DNA of 5,273 nucleotides, taken from contig CANJYY010000222.1 in the NCBI GenBank assembly GCA_947479185.1, forward strand, positions 1 through 5,273, in the 5' to 3' direction. The translations under genes and the position numbers were made by a program. The first letter of the stretch is position 1, and the number at the start of each line of letters is the position of its first letter. Positions 1 to 5,273 of this stretch are shown here, piece by piece. The notes below the pieces were generated by a model. It did no database searches. It saw only the letters and a list, made by a program, of their open reading frames with translations, and was not told the DNA's origin. The stretch comes from Caulobacteraceae bacterium. Lineage in GTDB: Bacteria > Pseudomonadota > Alphaproteobacteria > Caulobacterales > Caulobacteraceae.

Positions 1-1
1 C

Positions 2-424
2 GCCTTTCTGATCCGCAGCCCCGAGGCGGTGCTGGCCAGCTACACCGTCAAGCGCGAGCAGGTGACCCTGGCCGACATCGGTTTCGAGCGGCAGCGCGAC
101 CTGTTCGAACGCGAGGCCGACCGGCTGGGCGCGGCGCCGCCGGTGGTCGAGGGCCGCGACGTGCTGGCCGATCCGCGCGGGACGCTGGGCCGGCTGTGCG
201 CCGCCCTGGGCATCGCCTTCGACGGGGCCATGCTGGCCTGGCCGGCGGGACGGCGTGACAGCGACGGCGTCTGGGCCCCGGCCTGGTACGACGCGGTCGA
301 GGCCTCGACCGGATTTGGCCCTCCCCGCGCCGAGGCGGGCCGCGACGATCTTTCGGACGACCTGCGCCGCATCGCCGACGCCGCCCGGCCCCACTACGAG
401 CGGCTGGCGGCCTTCCGGCTGTAA
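2..424 (+). CDS. Sulfotransferase-like protein, C-terminal fragment (5' end outside window)
   Basis: The frame is open from base 2 and ends at TAA (422-424), leaving 140 visible residues of a longer protein. A GTG at 29 is internal, because the conserved-looking stretch FLIRSPEAVLASY begins upstream of it. That stretch resembles the 3'-phosphate-binding motif of PAPS-dependent sulfotransferases (Arg5 and Ser13 of the fragment). Further on, DVLADPRGTLGRLCAALGI (about 53-71) matches the usual helix of this superfamily, and SDGVWAPAWY (about 87-96) resembles a C-terminal motif of bacterial sulfotransferase-like proteins. Family members transfer sulfate from PAPS to small molecules or glycans in the cytoplasm, but many bacterial members have no known substrate. 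The N-terminal P-loop-like PAPS site would lie left of the window, so activity cannot be judged. No transmembrane segment is visible. The next gene lies 68 bp downstream on the same strand. I see no terminator between them, so co-transcription is possible. Confidence 0.72.
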   Translation, partial: AFLIRSPEAVLASYTVKREQVTLADIGFERQRDLFEREADRLGAAPPVVEGRDVLADPRGTLGRLCAALGIAFDGAMLAWPAGRRDSDGVWAPAWYDAVEASTGFGPPRAEAGRDDLSDDLRRIADAARPHYERLAAFRL

Positions 425-479
425 CAATCACTCGCCATCTGTGCTCGGCTCGACCTATCGGCCGTCACAATCGGCGCGT

Positions 480-483
480 AGGA
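480..483 (+). promoter_or_regulatory. Shine-Dalgarno site of the HlyIII-family gene
   Basis: AGGA lies nine bases before the ATG at 493 and supports that start. The rest of the 68-bp gap (425-492) holds no convincing -35/-10 pair and no hairpin with a T-run. The hexamer ACAATC occurs twice in it (424-429 and 467-472), without evident meaning. Confidence 0.6.
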
Positions 484-492
484 TTTTCAGCC

Positions 493-1149
493 ATGGACCT
501 GCCGCCCCGCCACTACCCGACCGCCGGCGCGAAATGCGCGGACCTGATCGTGCACATCGCCGGTCTGGCGCTGGCGCTGTTCGGCGGCGGCGCATTGCTG
601 GGCCTGTCGGTGGCGCACGGCGGCGGCGGCCGGATCGCCTCGGTGGCCATCTACGCCGTCGGCATGGCCGTAATGCTGGGCTGTTCGCTGGCCTACAACT
701 TCGGCAAGGCGCCCTGGCGGCCGCTGCTGCGCCGGTTCGACCACGCCGGCATCTTCCTGATGATCGCCGGCAGCTACACCCCCTTCACGACCCAGAGCCT
801 GACCGGCGCCTGGGCCATCGGCATGACCAGCGCCGTCTGGGGCCTGGCCGTGCTGGGCATCGCCGGCAAGCTGTTCCTGCCGGGCCTGGGCAAGGGCTTC
901 TGGGTCGCCCTCTATCTGGCGCTCGGCTGGGCCGTGCTCATCGCGCTCAAGCCGATGATCGCCGGCCTGTCCTGGGTGGCGCTGCTGCTGCTGGCCATCG
1001 GCGGCCTGCTCTATTCGACGGGCGTGATCTTCTACCTGATGAAGAAGTTCAAGTTTCGCCGCGCGGTCTGGCACGGCCACGTCGTCGCGGCGGCGGCGGT
1101 GCAGTATGTCGCGGTCCTCGTCGGCGTCGTGCTGGCGGGCGCCCACTAA
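493..1149 (+). CDS. HlyIII/PAQR-family integral membrane protein (TrhA-like)
   Basis: This 218-residue protein has the usual length and layout of bacterial hemolysin III proteins. It has a short cytoplasmic N-terminus with the early motif ADLIVH (16-21), then about seven hydrophobic helices (near 18-40, 48-69, 82-98, 105-125, 136-153, 158-181 and 193-215). The family signature RFDHAGIFLMIAGSYTPF spans 81-98, and WHGHVV lies at 193-198 in the last helix. Relatives act in the cytoplasmic membrane. The hemolysin name is historical, and work on bacterial homologues points to membrane fluidity and lipid homeostasis. Eukaryotic PAQRs (adiponectin receptors) are zinc-dependent ceramidase-like enzymes. 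By my manual alignment, two of the three zinc ligands are replaced here (Asn69 in SLAYN, Arg190 in RRAVWH) and only His194 remains. This may be a subfamily trait rather than damage, since the frame is intact. The ATG at 493 is supported by AGGA at 480-483. The family call is firm; the biochemical role is not. Confidence 0.93.
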   Translation: MDLPPRHYPTAGAKCADLIVHIAGLALALFGGGALLGLSVAHGGGGRIASVAIYAVGMAVMLGCSLAYNFGKAPWRPLLRRFDHAGIFLMIAGSYTPFTTQSLTGAWAIGMTSAVWGLAVLGIAGKLFLPGLGKGFWVALYLALGWAVLIALKPMIAGLSWVALLLLAIGGLLYSTGVIFYLMKKFKFRRAVWHGHVVAAAAVQYVAVLVGVVLAGAH

Positions 1150-1157
1150 ACTTCCGG

Positions 1158-1169
1158 AAAGTCGACTTT
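1158..1169. repeat. 12-bp perfect palindrome AAAGTCGACTTT
   Basis: The 12 bases read identically on both strands. They overlap a second perfect palindrome, TTCCGGAA (1152-1159), directly after the stop codon at 1147-1149. With no loop this favours a dimeric protein-binding site over an RNA hairpin, but no known operator is recognised. As a terminator it would be weak: a short A/G stem running into five Ts (1167-1171). Confidence 0.4.
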
Positions 1170-1176
1170 TTCCACA
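1168..1176 (+). promoter_or_regulatory. DnaA-box-like 9-mer TTTTCCACA
   Basis: The 9-mer fits the relaxed DnaA-box consensus TTWTNCACA and differs from the strong box TTATCCACA at one base. It sits in the AT-rich part of the intergenic region, overlapping the end of the 12-bp palindrome. A single box could mark DnaA control of the kinase gene, but one such 9-mer may occur by chance. Confidence 0.25.
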
Positions 1177-1191
1177 GGCTCCGTGTTAGGA

Positions 1192-1202
1192 TATCAGTGA
1201 TA
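1192..1202. promoter_or_regulatory. Inverted repeat TATCA-G-TGATA, possible operator
   Basis: Two 5-bp arms flank a single central G. The 11 bases equal the core of the classical tetO2 operator bound by TetR, although the flanking bases differ and no tet gene is present. It directly adjoins the weak -10 candidate at 1187-1192, a usual place for a repressor site. A TetR-family or other dimeric regulator is possible but unnamed. Confidence 0.3.
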
Positions 1203-1208
1203 CGGCAT

Positions 1209-1222
1209 GCGGGCGCGCCCGC
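1209..1222. repeat. 14-bp GC-only perfect palindrome in the kinase leader
   Basis: GCGGGCGCGCCCGC is self-complementary over 14 bases. In RNA it could form a five-pair GC stem with a four-base loop in the 5' leader of the kinase gene, or be the stem of a terminator lacking a T-run. In DNA this rich in G and C, short GC palindromes are not rare. Confidence 0.3.
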
Positions 1223-1231
1223 TCCGGCGTT

Positions 1232-1243
1232 CTGACACTGACA
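1232..1243 (+). repeat. Tandem hexamer repeat (CTGACA)x2
   Basis: CTGACA occurs twice back to back. Each copy matches five of six bases of a TTGACA -35 element, so either could be part of a promoter close to the kinase start, but no matching -10 follows. Confidence 0.25.
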
Positions 1244-1284
1244 TCGACCCGTATGGACGCGCGCCGCGCGCGCCCGCCGCGGTC

Positions 1285-1289
1285 GAAGG
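1285..1289 (+). promoter_or_regulatory. Shine-Dalgarno site deciding the kinase start (GTG 1298)
   Basis: GAAGG lies eight bases before the GTG at 1298, an ideal spacing. The earlier in-frame ATG at 1253 has no purine-rich site before it. The 15 residues it would add are arginine/proline-rich and look like translated leader DNA. Confidence 0.55.
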
Positions 1290-1297
1290 TTCTCCAT

Positions 1298-2359
1298 GTG
1301 AGCAATCCGACAATCCGGGCCGCGACCGCGACCAGCCTCGCGCGCGCGCTGCTGGAAACGTCGCATCTGCCGTTGCTGTTGTTCGACGGCGACCTGCGCG
1401 TGGTGTCCGCGACCCGGTCCTTCTTCATCGCCTTCGACCTGAAGACGGGGCAGGTCGAGAACCGGCTGCTGGGCGAGATCGGCGTCGGCGAGTGGGACAT
1501 TCCGCAGATCCGCCTGCTGCTCGAGAACGCCCTGCTCGGCGGCCCCCCGCTGGGCGACTACGAGACCGACCTGGTCCGCAACGACAAGCCGCCGCGGCGG
1601 CTCGTCCTGGACGCCCAGAACATCGTCTATGACGACAAGCTCAACGCGCGCGTCCTGCTGACCATCAACGACGTCACCGAGGTGCGGCGGGTCGAGCAGC
1701 TCAACATCAGCCTGCTGCTGGAAAAGGACGCCCTGCTGCACGAGCGGGAAATCCTGTTGCAGGAGATGCAGCACCGCGTCGCCAACAGCCTGCAGATCAT
1801 CGCCAGCGTGCTGCTGCTCAAGGCCCGGACGGTGACCTCCGAGGAATCGCGGCTGCACCTGCGCGACGCCCATGACCGGGTCATGTCGGTGGCCACCGTG
1901 CAGCAGCTGCTGCAGGCCACGCCCGGCGACGTCGAGGTCGGCCCCTATCTGACCAAGCTGTGCGCCAGTCTCGGCGCCTCGATGATCCGTGACAACCGGC
2001 CGCTGACCCTGCGGGTCGAGGCGGACGTGGCCACGGCGACGTCACAGGAGGCCGTCAGCCTGGGGCTGATCGTCACCGAGCTGGTGATCAACGCGCTGAA
2101 GCACGCCTTTCCCGGCGATCGCGGCGGCGAGGTGCTGGTCACCTATCGCAAGCTGGCGCCGGGCTGGAGCCTGTCGGTCATCGACAACGGCGTCGGCCGG
2201 GCGCCGGGACCGGCAAAGGCCCGGGGTGGACTCGGCACGGTTATCGTCGCCTCGCTGGCCAAGCAGCTGGGCGCCACCGTGGCCTTCGCAGACGCCGCGC
2301 CGGGCATGGACGTCACCCTGACCAACAGCGGCCCGCGCCCCGGCGCCGCCCCTGCCTAG
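1298..2359 (+). CDS. Soluble PAS-HisKA_2 sensor histidine kinase
   Basis: From GTG 1298 the protein has 353 residues; from ATG 1253 it would have 368. It has no signal peptide or membrane segment, so it should be cytoplasmic. Residues about 17-130 form a PAS-like sensor domain; WDIPQIRLLLE resembles PAS domains found in chemotaxis methyltransferase and kinase fusions. A charged helical linker (about 131-155) follows. Then comes the HisKA_2 dimerisation helix EMQHRVANSLQ, with His159 as the likely phosphoacceptor. The ATP-binding domain keeps the N box (ELVINALKHAF, Asn265), the G1 box (DNGVG, Asp296) and a glycine-rich G2 box (GGLG, about 310-313). HisKA_2 and the related HWE kinases are common in Alphaproteobacteria, and several feed the PhyR/EcfG general stress response. 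That route is an inference here. No response regulator is linked on the same strand; the nearest is kdpE, convergent and belonging to KdpD. The signal sensed is unknown. Confidence 0.88.
   Translation: MSNPTIRAATATSLARALLETSHLPLLLFDGDLRVVSATRSFFIAFDLKTGQVENRLLGEIGVGEWDIPQIRLLLENALLGGPPLGDYETDLVRNDKPPRRLVLDAQNIVYDDKLNARVLLTINDVTEVRRVEQLNISLLLEKDALLHEREILLQEMQHRVANSLQIIASVLLLKARTVTSEESRLHLRDAHDRVMSVATVQQLLQATPGDVEVGPYLTKLCASLGASMIRDNRPLTLRVEADVATATSQEAVSLGLIVTELVINALKHAFPGDRGGEVLVTYRKLAPGWSLSVIDNGVGRAPGPAKARGGLGTVIVASLAKQLGATVAFADAAPGMDVTLTNSGPRPGAAPA
2356..2359. other. Shared CTAG: overlapping stop codons of convergent genes
   Basis: The palindromic tetranucleotide CTAG gives TAG on both strands. 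The kinase ends at 2357-2359 on plus and kdpE ends at 2356-2358 on minus. The two reading frames therefore overlap by four bases tail to tail, and each transcript must terminate inside the other gene. I see no hairpin followed by a T-run within about 100 bases on either side. Confidence 0.9.
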
Positions 2360-3045
2360 CCCATCCAGCGGTAGCCGACGCCCGGTTCGGTGAGGATCAG
2401 GGTCGGGGCCGAGGGATCGGGCTCGAGCTTCTGGCGGATCTGGCCGACGAAGACGCGCAGGTACTGCACGTCCTGCTCATGGGCCGGGCCCCAGACGGCG
2501 GTCAGCAGCTGGCGGTGGGTGACCACCTTGCCACCGCCCTCGATCAGCTGGACCAGCAGGTCGTATTCACGCGGCGACAGGCGGATCGTCTCGCCCGCCC
2601 GGCTGACCAGCCGCTTGATCAGGTCGATGGTCAGATCGCCGACGGTGATCACCGGCTCGGCCCCCTTGACCTGCAGCCGGTGGCGCAGGGCCACGCGCAG
2701 CCGGGCCAGCAGCTCGCCGACGCCGAACGGCTTTTCCACATAGTCGTCGGCCCCGGCGTCGAGGGCGTCGATCTTTTCCGTCTCGCGGTCGCGCGCCGAC
2801 AGGATGATCACCGGGCCATCGTAGAAGGCGCGCGCCTTCCGCAGGGCGTCCTTGCCGTCCATGTCCGGCAGACCGAGGTCGAGCACCACCGCGTCCGGCG
2901 GCTTGCGGGCGATCTCGCGCAGGCCGGCCGTCGCGTCGTCCGCCCGGATGTGCTCATAGCCCGACGCCTCGAGCGCCGGTCCGAGGAAGCGGTGGATCTG
3001 CGGCTCGTCGTCGATGACGAGGATGCGGGGGCGATAGGCGGTCAA
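2356..3045 (-). CDS. kdpE: KdpE, OmpR/PhoB-family response regulator of the Kdp potassium system
   Basis: This 229-residue cytoplasmic regulator has the family's usual length. The receiver domain (about 7-120) keeps all key residues: the acidic pair Asp12/Asp13 in LVIDDE, the phosphoacceptor Asp56 in VLDLGLPDMDG, Ser83 and Lys105 (EKPF). The winged-helix domain (about 130-228) has LSPREYDLL, VVTHRQLLTAVWG and the C-terminal GVGYRW wing. Together with LGLPDMDG this is typical of KdpE. Phosphorylated by KdpD under K+ limitation or ionic stress, KdpE activates kdpABC, which encodes the high-affinity K+-transporting ATPase. The start is TTG at 3043-3045, overlapping the kdpD stop by four bases (TTGA). 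No ATG or GTG upstream in frame fits, and later starts would cut into the first receiver strand. No Shine-Dalgarno site is seen, so translation is probably coupled to kdpD. The gene ends in the CTAG shared with the convergent kinase. Confidence 0.95.
   Translation of the reverse strand: MTAYRPRILVIDDEPQIHRFLGPALEASGYEHIRADDATAGLREIARKPPDAVVLDLGLPDMDGKDALRKARAFYDGPVIILSARDRETEKIDALDAGADDYVEKPFGVGELLARLRVALRHRLQVKGAEPVITVGDLTIDLIKRLVSRAGETIRLSPREYDLLVQLIEGGGKVVTHRQLLTAVWGPAHEQDVQYLRVFVGQIRQKLEPDPSAPTLILTEPGVGYRWMG
3042..3045 (-). other. kdpD stop / kdpE start overlap (TTGA)
   Basis: On the minus strand, TTGA contains the kdpE start TTG and the kdpD stop TGA. This is the rarer TTG form of the common ATGA coupling arrangement. 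The ATG five bases upstream (3048-3050) lies in the kdpD frame, two codons before its stop, and cannot start kdpE. Confidence 0.75.
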
Positions 3046-5273
3046 AGCATGTGGCCCGGGGTGACGGTTTCCTTGCGCAGGCTGATCAGGATGCGCGTCC
3101 CGCGTCCATCGTGGATCGGGCTGGCGGCGGCGATTCGGCCGCCCATGGCCTCGACGAAGCCCTTGGCGATGGCCAGGCCGAGGCCGGCGCCCTTGCCCCG
3201 GTCGGTCGATTCCTCCATCCGCCGGAAGCGTTCGAACACCCGCTCCAGCTCGGCGGTCGGGATGCCGCGGCCCTCGTCCTCGATCGAGATGACCACATTG
3301 CCCCGGTCCTCATAGGCGGCGGTCTCGATGGTCGAGTCGTCAGGGCTGTAGGCGATGGCGTTCTCGAGGATGTTGACCAGCGCCTGCTCGAGCAGGGACG
3401 GATCGGCCATGACCATCGACAGCTGGGCGGGAAAGTCCCGATCGAGCCTGCGCCCCTCCAGCCGACGCTCGACACGGCCGATGGCGGCCCCGAGCACGTC
3501 GCGGACATCGGTCCAGTCCTTGCGGGTGTTGAGCGCGCCGCCCTCCAGCCGGGTCATGTCGAGCAGATCACCGACGTAGCGGTTCAGCCGCTCGGCCTCC
3601 TCGCGGATCGACAGCAGCAGGTCGCTGCGGACCCTGGGCTGCATCGACTTGCCAAAGTCGATCAGGGTGGTCACCGCCCCCAGCACGGTCGACAGCGGCG
3701 TGCGCAGGTCGTGGCTGACCGAGTTGAGCAGGGCCGAGCGCAGCCTGTCCGCCCGCCGCAGGGCGTCGGCGTCGGCGGCCTCGGCGGCGAACTCGGCCCG
3801 TTCCAGCGCGACGGCCCCCTGGTCGAGCAGGGCCAGAGCGAAACGCTCGTCCTCCTCGGCGGCCAGGGACCGGGGTTCGAGGCCGGCCACGCCCGAGCGG
3901 GCCTTGACCCCCTGAAGCGGCCGGAAGGTCCAGGCGGCGTTGGGCAGGGTGCCGGTTCCGGCGCCGGCGGGCTCGCCCTTTTCCCACGACCAGCGGGCGG
4001 CGGCCATGTCGGCGGTCGACAGCGGCTCCATGGCGGGCGAGGCGGCGACCAGCGCGATGTCGCCGTCGGCGGGCAGGAAGACCACCGCCCGGCCGCCCGT
4101 CGCGGCCGCCAGCTGTTCGGCCAGGGCGGTGGCGGCGTCCTCCTTGCGCGCGGCGCCCGACAGCCGGCGGCTGGCGGCCAGCAGGGCGGAGATGGCCGAG
4201 GCCCGGCGGGCGGTCGCGCGGGCCTGATCGCGCACCCGTCCGGCCAGCCAGCCGGTAACCATAGCGGCGGCGAAGAACACGCCGAAGGTCAGGACGTCGC
4301 CCGGATGGCCGATCAGGAAGGTCAGGCGCGGCTCAAGGAACAGGAAGTTGTAGGCCACCGCCGCCAGGGCCGCCGCGGTCAGGGCCGGCCAGAGACCGAA
4401 GGCCAGGCCCGATCCCATCACGCTGAGCATGAAGATCATCGCCAGGTTGGCGTTCTCGACCCGCCGGTCCATCAGGCCCGCCGCGCCGATGGCGAGGGCG
4501 ACCAGCCCTATGGCCCCGAGATGTCCGCGCCAGGGGATCGGTCCCCTGGGTCGCGCCGGCCGCGCCGCGGGCCTGTCGTCCGCGCCGGCCTCGGTGATGA
4601 CGTGCAGGGCCGCGCCGGACGTCTCCTCCAGCAGCGCCGGCGCCAGCGACCGTCCGAACAGGCCGCGCCACCGGGAGCGGCGCGACTTGCCGACGACGAT
4701 CTGGGTCACATTGTTGCGCCGGGCGTGATCGAGCACGACCGCCACCAGATCATCGCCGGTCAGCACCACCGTCGAACCGCCCAGCTGCTCGGCCAGCTTG
4801 AGCGCCGCGTTCAGCTTCACCCCGCCCCCCGGATCGCCGGCCGCGCGATTGGGCCGTTCGATGTGGGCCACCGTCCAGGGCGCATCCATCATCATGTCCG
4901 ACAGTCGGCGGCCGGCCCGCACAAGCGATCCGGCCATGGCGTCAGGGCCGATCAGCACCAGGATGCGTTCGCCGGCCGCCCAGGGCCCCTCGACGCCGGC
5001 GGCGCGCATGGCCTGGTTCAGCTGGTCATCGACCGTCTGGGCGGCCCGACGCAGGGCCAGTTCGCGCAGGGCCGTGAGATTTTCCGGCTTGAAGAAGCGA
5101 TCGGCGGCCAGCCGCGCCGTCTCGGGGACATAGACTTTTCCCGCCGCCATCCGCTCGCGCAGCTCGGTCGGGGTGATGTCGATCAGCTCGATCTCATCGG
5201 CCTTCGACAGGGCGCTGTCGGGCACCGTCTCTCGCTGGCGTACGCCGGTGATCTTCCACACCACGTCGACCAG
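3042..5273 (-). CDS. kdpD: KdpD, potassium-responsive sensor histidine kinase (N-terminus outside window)
   Basis: The frame runs off the right edge, leaving 743 codons. The GTG at 5262-5264 is internal, since LVDVVWKITG aligns with E. coli KdpD near residue 150. About 150 residues with the Walker-type ATP site are missing. Numbered from that GTG, visible parts are: the end of the KdpD N-terminal domain with RETVPD (11-16) and the GKVY and LTALRELALRR motifs (to about 82); a USP-like domain (about 98-224, GERILVLIG to ALHVIT); an Ala/Pro/Arg linker; four close-packed membrane helices (about 246-264, 273-290, 292-310, 322-341); an arginine cluster (343-354); a GAF-like domain (about 358-490); HisKA with His518 in SVSHDLRTPL; and HATPase with Asn635, DEGRGIP (663-669) and GKGAGLGLAIA (690-700). 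The kinase core looks intact. KdpD acts in the inner membrane and phosphorylates or dephosphorylates KdpE. It precedes kdpE with a four-base overlap; kdpABC is expected upstream beyond the window. Confidence 0.96.
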   Translation of the reverse strand: MVDVVWKITGVRQRETVPDSALSKADEIELIDITPTELRERMAAGKVYVPETARLAADRFFKPENLTALRELALRRAAQTVDDQLNQAMRAAGVEGPWAAGERILVLIGPDAMAGSLVRAGRRLSDMMMDAPWTVAHIERPNRAAGDPGGGVKLNAALKLAEQLGGSTVVLTGDDLVAVVLDHARRNNVTQIVVGKSRRSRWRGLFGRSLAPALLEETSGAALHVITEAGADDRPAARPARPRGPIPWRGHLGAIGLVALAIGAAGLMDRRVENANLAMIFMLSVMGSGLAFGLWPALTAAALAAVAYNFLFLEPRLTFLIGHPGDVLTFGVFFAAAMVTGWLAGRVRDQARATARRASAISALLAASRRLSGAARKEDAATALAEQLAAATGGRAVVFLPADGDIALVAASPAMEPLSTADMAAARWSWEKGEPAGAGTGTLPNAAWTFRPLQGVKARSGVAGLEPRSLAAEEDERFALALLDQGAVALERAEFAAEAADADALRRADRLRSALLNSVSHDLRTPLSTVLGAVTTLIDFGKSMQPRVRSDLLLSIREEAERLNRYVGDLLDMTRLEGGALNTRKDWTDVRDVLGAAIGRVERRLEGRRLDRDFPAQLSMVMADPSLLEQALVNILENAIAYSPDDSTIETAAYEDRGNVVISIEDEGRGIPTAELERVFERFRRMEESTDRGKGAGLGLAIAKGFVEAMGGRIAAASPIHDGRGTRILISLRKETVTPGHML

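Larger units (their letters stand above)
1150..1297 (+). promoter_or_regulatory. Intergenic leader/promoter region of the sensor kinase gene
   Basis: These 148 bases separate the HlyIII-family stop codon from the preferred kinase start. The region is more AT-rich in its first 55 bases than anything else in the window. A weak promoter could be TCGACT (1162-1167) with TAGGAT (1187-1192), each matching four of six sigma-70 positions, but the 19-bp spacer is long and the fit to Caulobacter housekeeping promoters is poor. I found no EcfG-type GGAAC/CGTT promoter. Several symmetric elements are listed separately. There is no hairpin with a T-run strong enough to call a terminator for the upstream gene. 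Confidence 0.4.

Noticed and set aside
583..631. GGC triplet runs as a microsatellite or repeat element
   Set aside because: They are short Gly/Ala codon runs inside the membrane-protein gene, ordinary for DNA of this composition.
487..1146. Long open frame antisense to the HlyIII-family gene (219 codons)
   Set aside because: Its translation is His/Gln/Ala/Gly/Arg-rich with no recognisable domain. It mirrors the codon positions of the real membrane-protein gene, as expected for an antisense shadow in GC-rich DNA.
1192..1202. A true tetracycline-resistance operator
   Set aside because: Only the 11-bp core matches. The outer tetO bases differ and no tetR or tetA gene is in the window.
255..1235. 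Plus-strand open frame of 326 codons overlapping the sulfotransferase and HlyIII-family genes
   Set aside because: Arg/Pro/Gly-rich frame-shifted translation of the real genes; no domain.
1150..1297. A small RNA gene, riboswitch or rho-independent terminator in the intergenic region
   Set aside because: There is no hairpin followed by a good T-run and no recognisable riboswitch core. The symmetric elements are too short to support an RNA gene.
1049..1873. Minus-strand open frame of 274 codons across the HlyIII/kinase junction
   Set aside because: It is rich in Gln, Arg and Val with no domain, and overlaps two well-supported genes and the intergenic region. No ribosome site precedes it.
2479..3315. 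Plus-strand open frame of 278 codons opposite kdpE and kdpD
   Set aside because: It lies antisense to two clear family members and has low-complexity Arg/Gln/Asp/Val composition and no motif.
3042..5273. KdpD as a naturally truncated or broken form
   Set aside because: The frame stays open to the last base and homology continues upstream of the first possible start codon, so the missing N-terminus is a window-edge effect.

Overview
The window is very GC-rich, almost fully coding DNA, and all four complete or partial protein families fit an alphaproteobacterium. A member of the Caulobacterales (Brevundimonas/Caulobacter type) is my best guess. It rests on base composition, the HisKA_2-type soluble kinase and the HlyIII variant, not on any marker gene. 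There are no tRNA or rRNA genes, CRISPR arrays, insertion sequences or other signs of mobility.

Left half, plus strand. The window opens inside the C-terminal part of a sulfotransferase-like protein (2-424). After a 68-bp gap comes a complete HlyIII/PAQR-family seven-helix membrane protein (493-1149). A 148-bp intergenic region (1150-1297) follows. It is the only sizeable non-coding stretch and is dense in small symmetric sequences. It leads into a soluble PAS + HisKA_2 + HATPase sensor histidine kinase (about 1298-2359) that has no linked response regulator of its own.

Right half, minus strand. kdpE (2356-3045) and kdpD (3042 to beyond the right edge) form the potassium-responsive two-component pair. 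They overlap by four bases, and kdpD is cut by the window edge, losing roughly its first 150 residues (the Walker-type ATP-binding part). The structural genes kdpABC would be expected upstream of kdpD, beyond base 5273, but cannot be seen. KdpD would sense K+ limitation or ionic stress at the inner membrane and phosphorylate KdpE, which would activate the Kdp K+-ATPase operon.

The orphan kinase and kdpE converge tail to tail and share one CTAG tetranucleotide as both stop codons, leaving no room for a terminator between them. I see no clearly new biological system. The points most worth a second look are the HlyIII protein lacking most canonical PAQR zinc ligands, the symmetric elements upstream of the orphan kinase, and the possible relation of that kinase to KdpDE.
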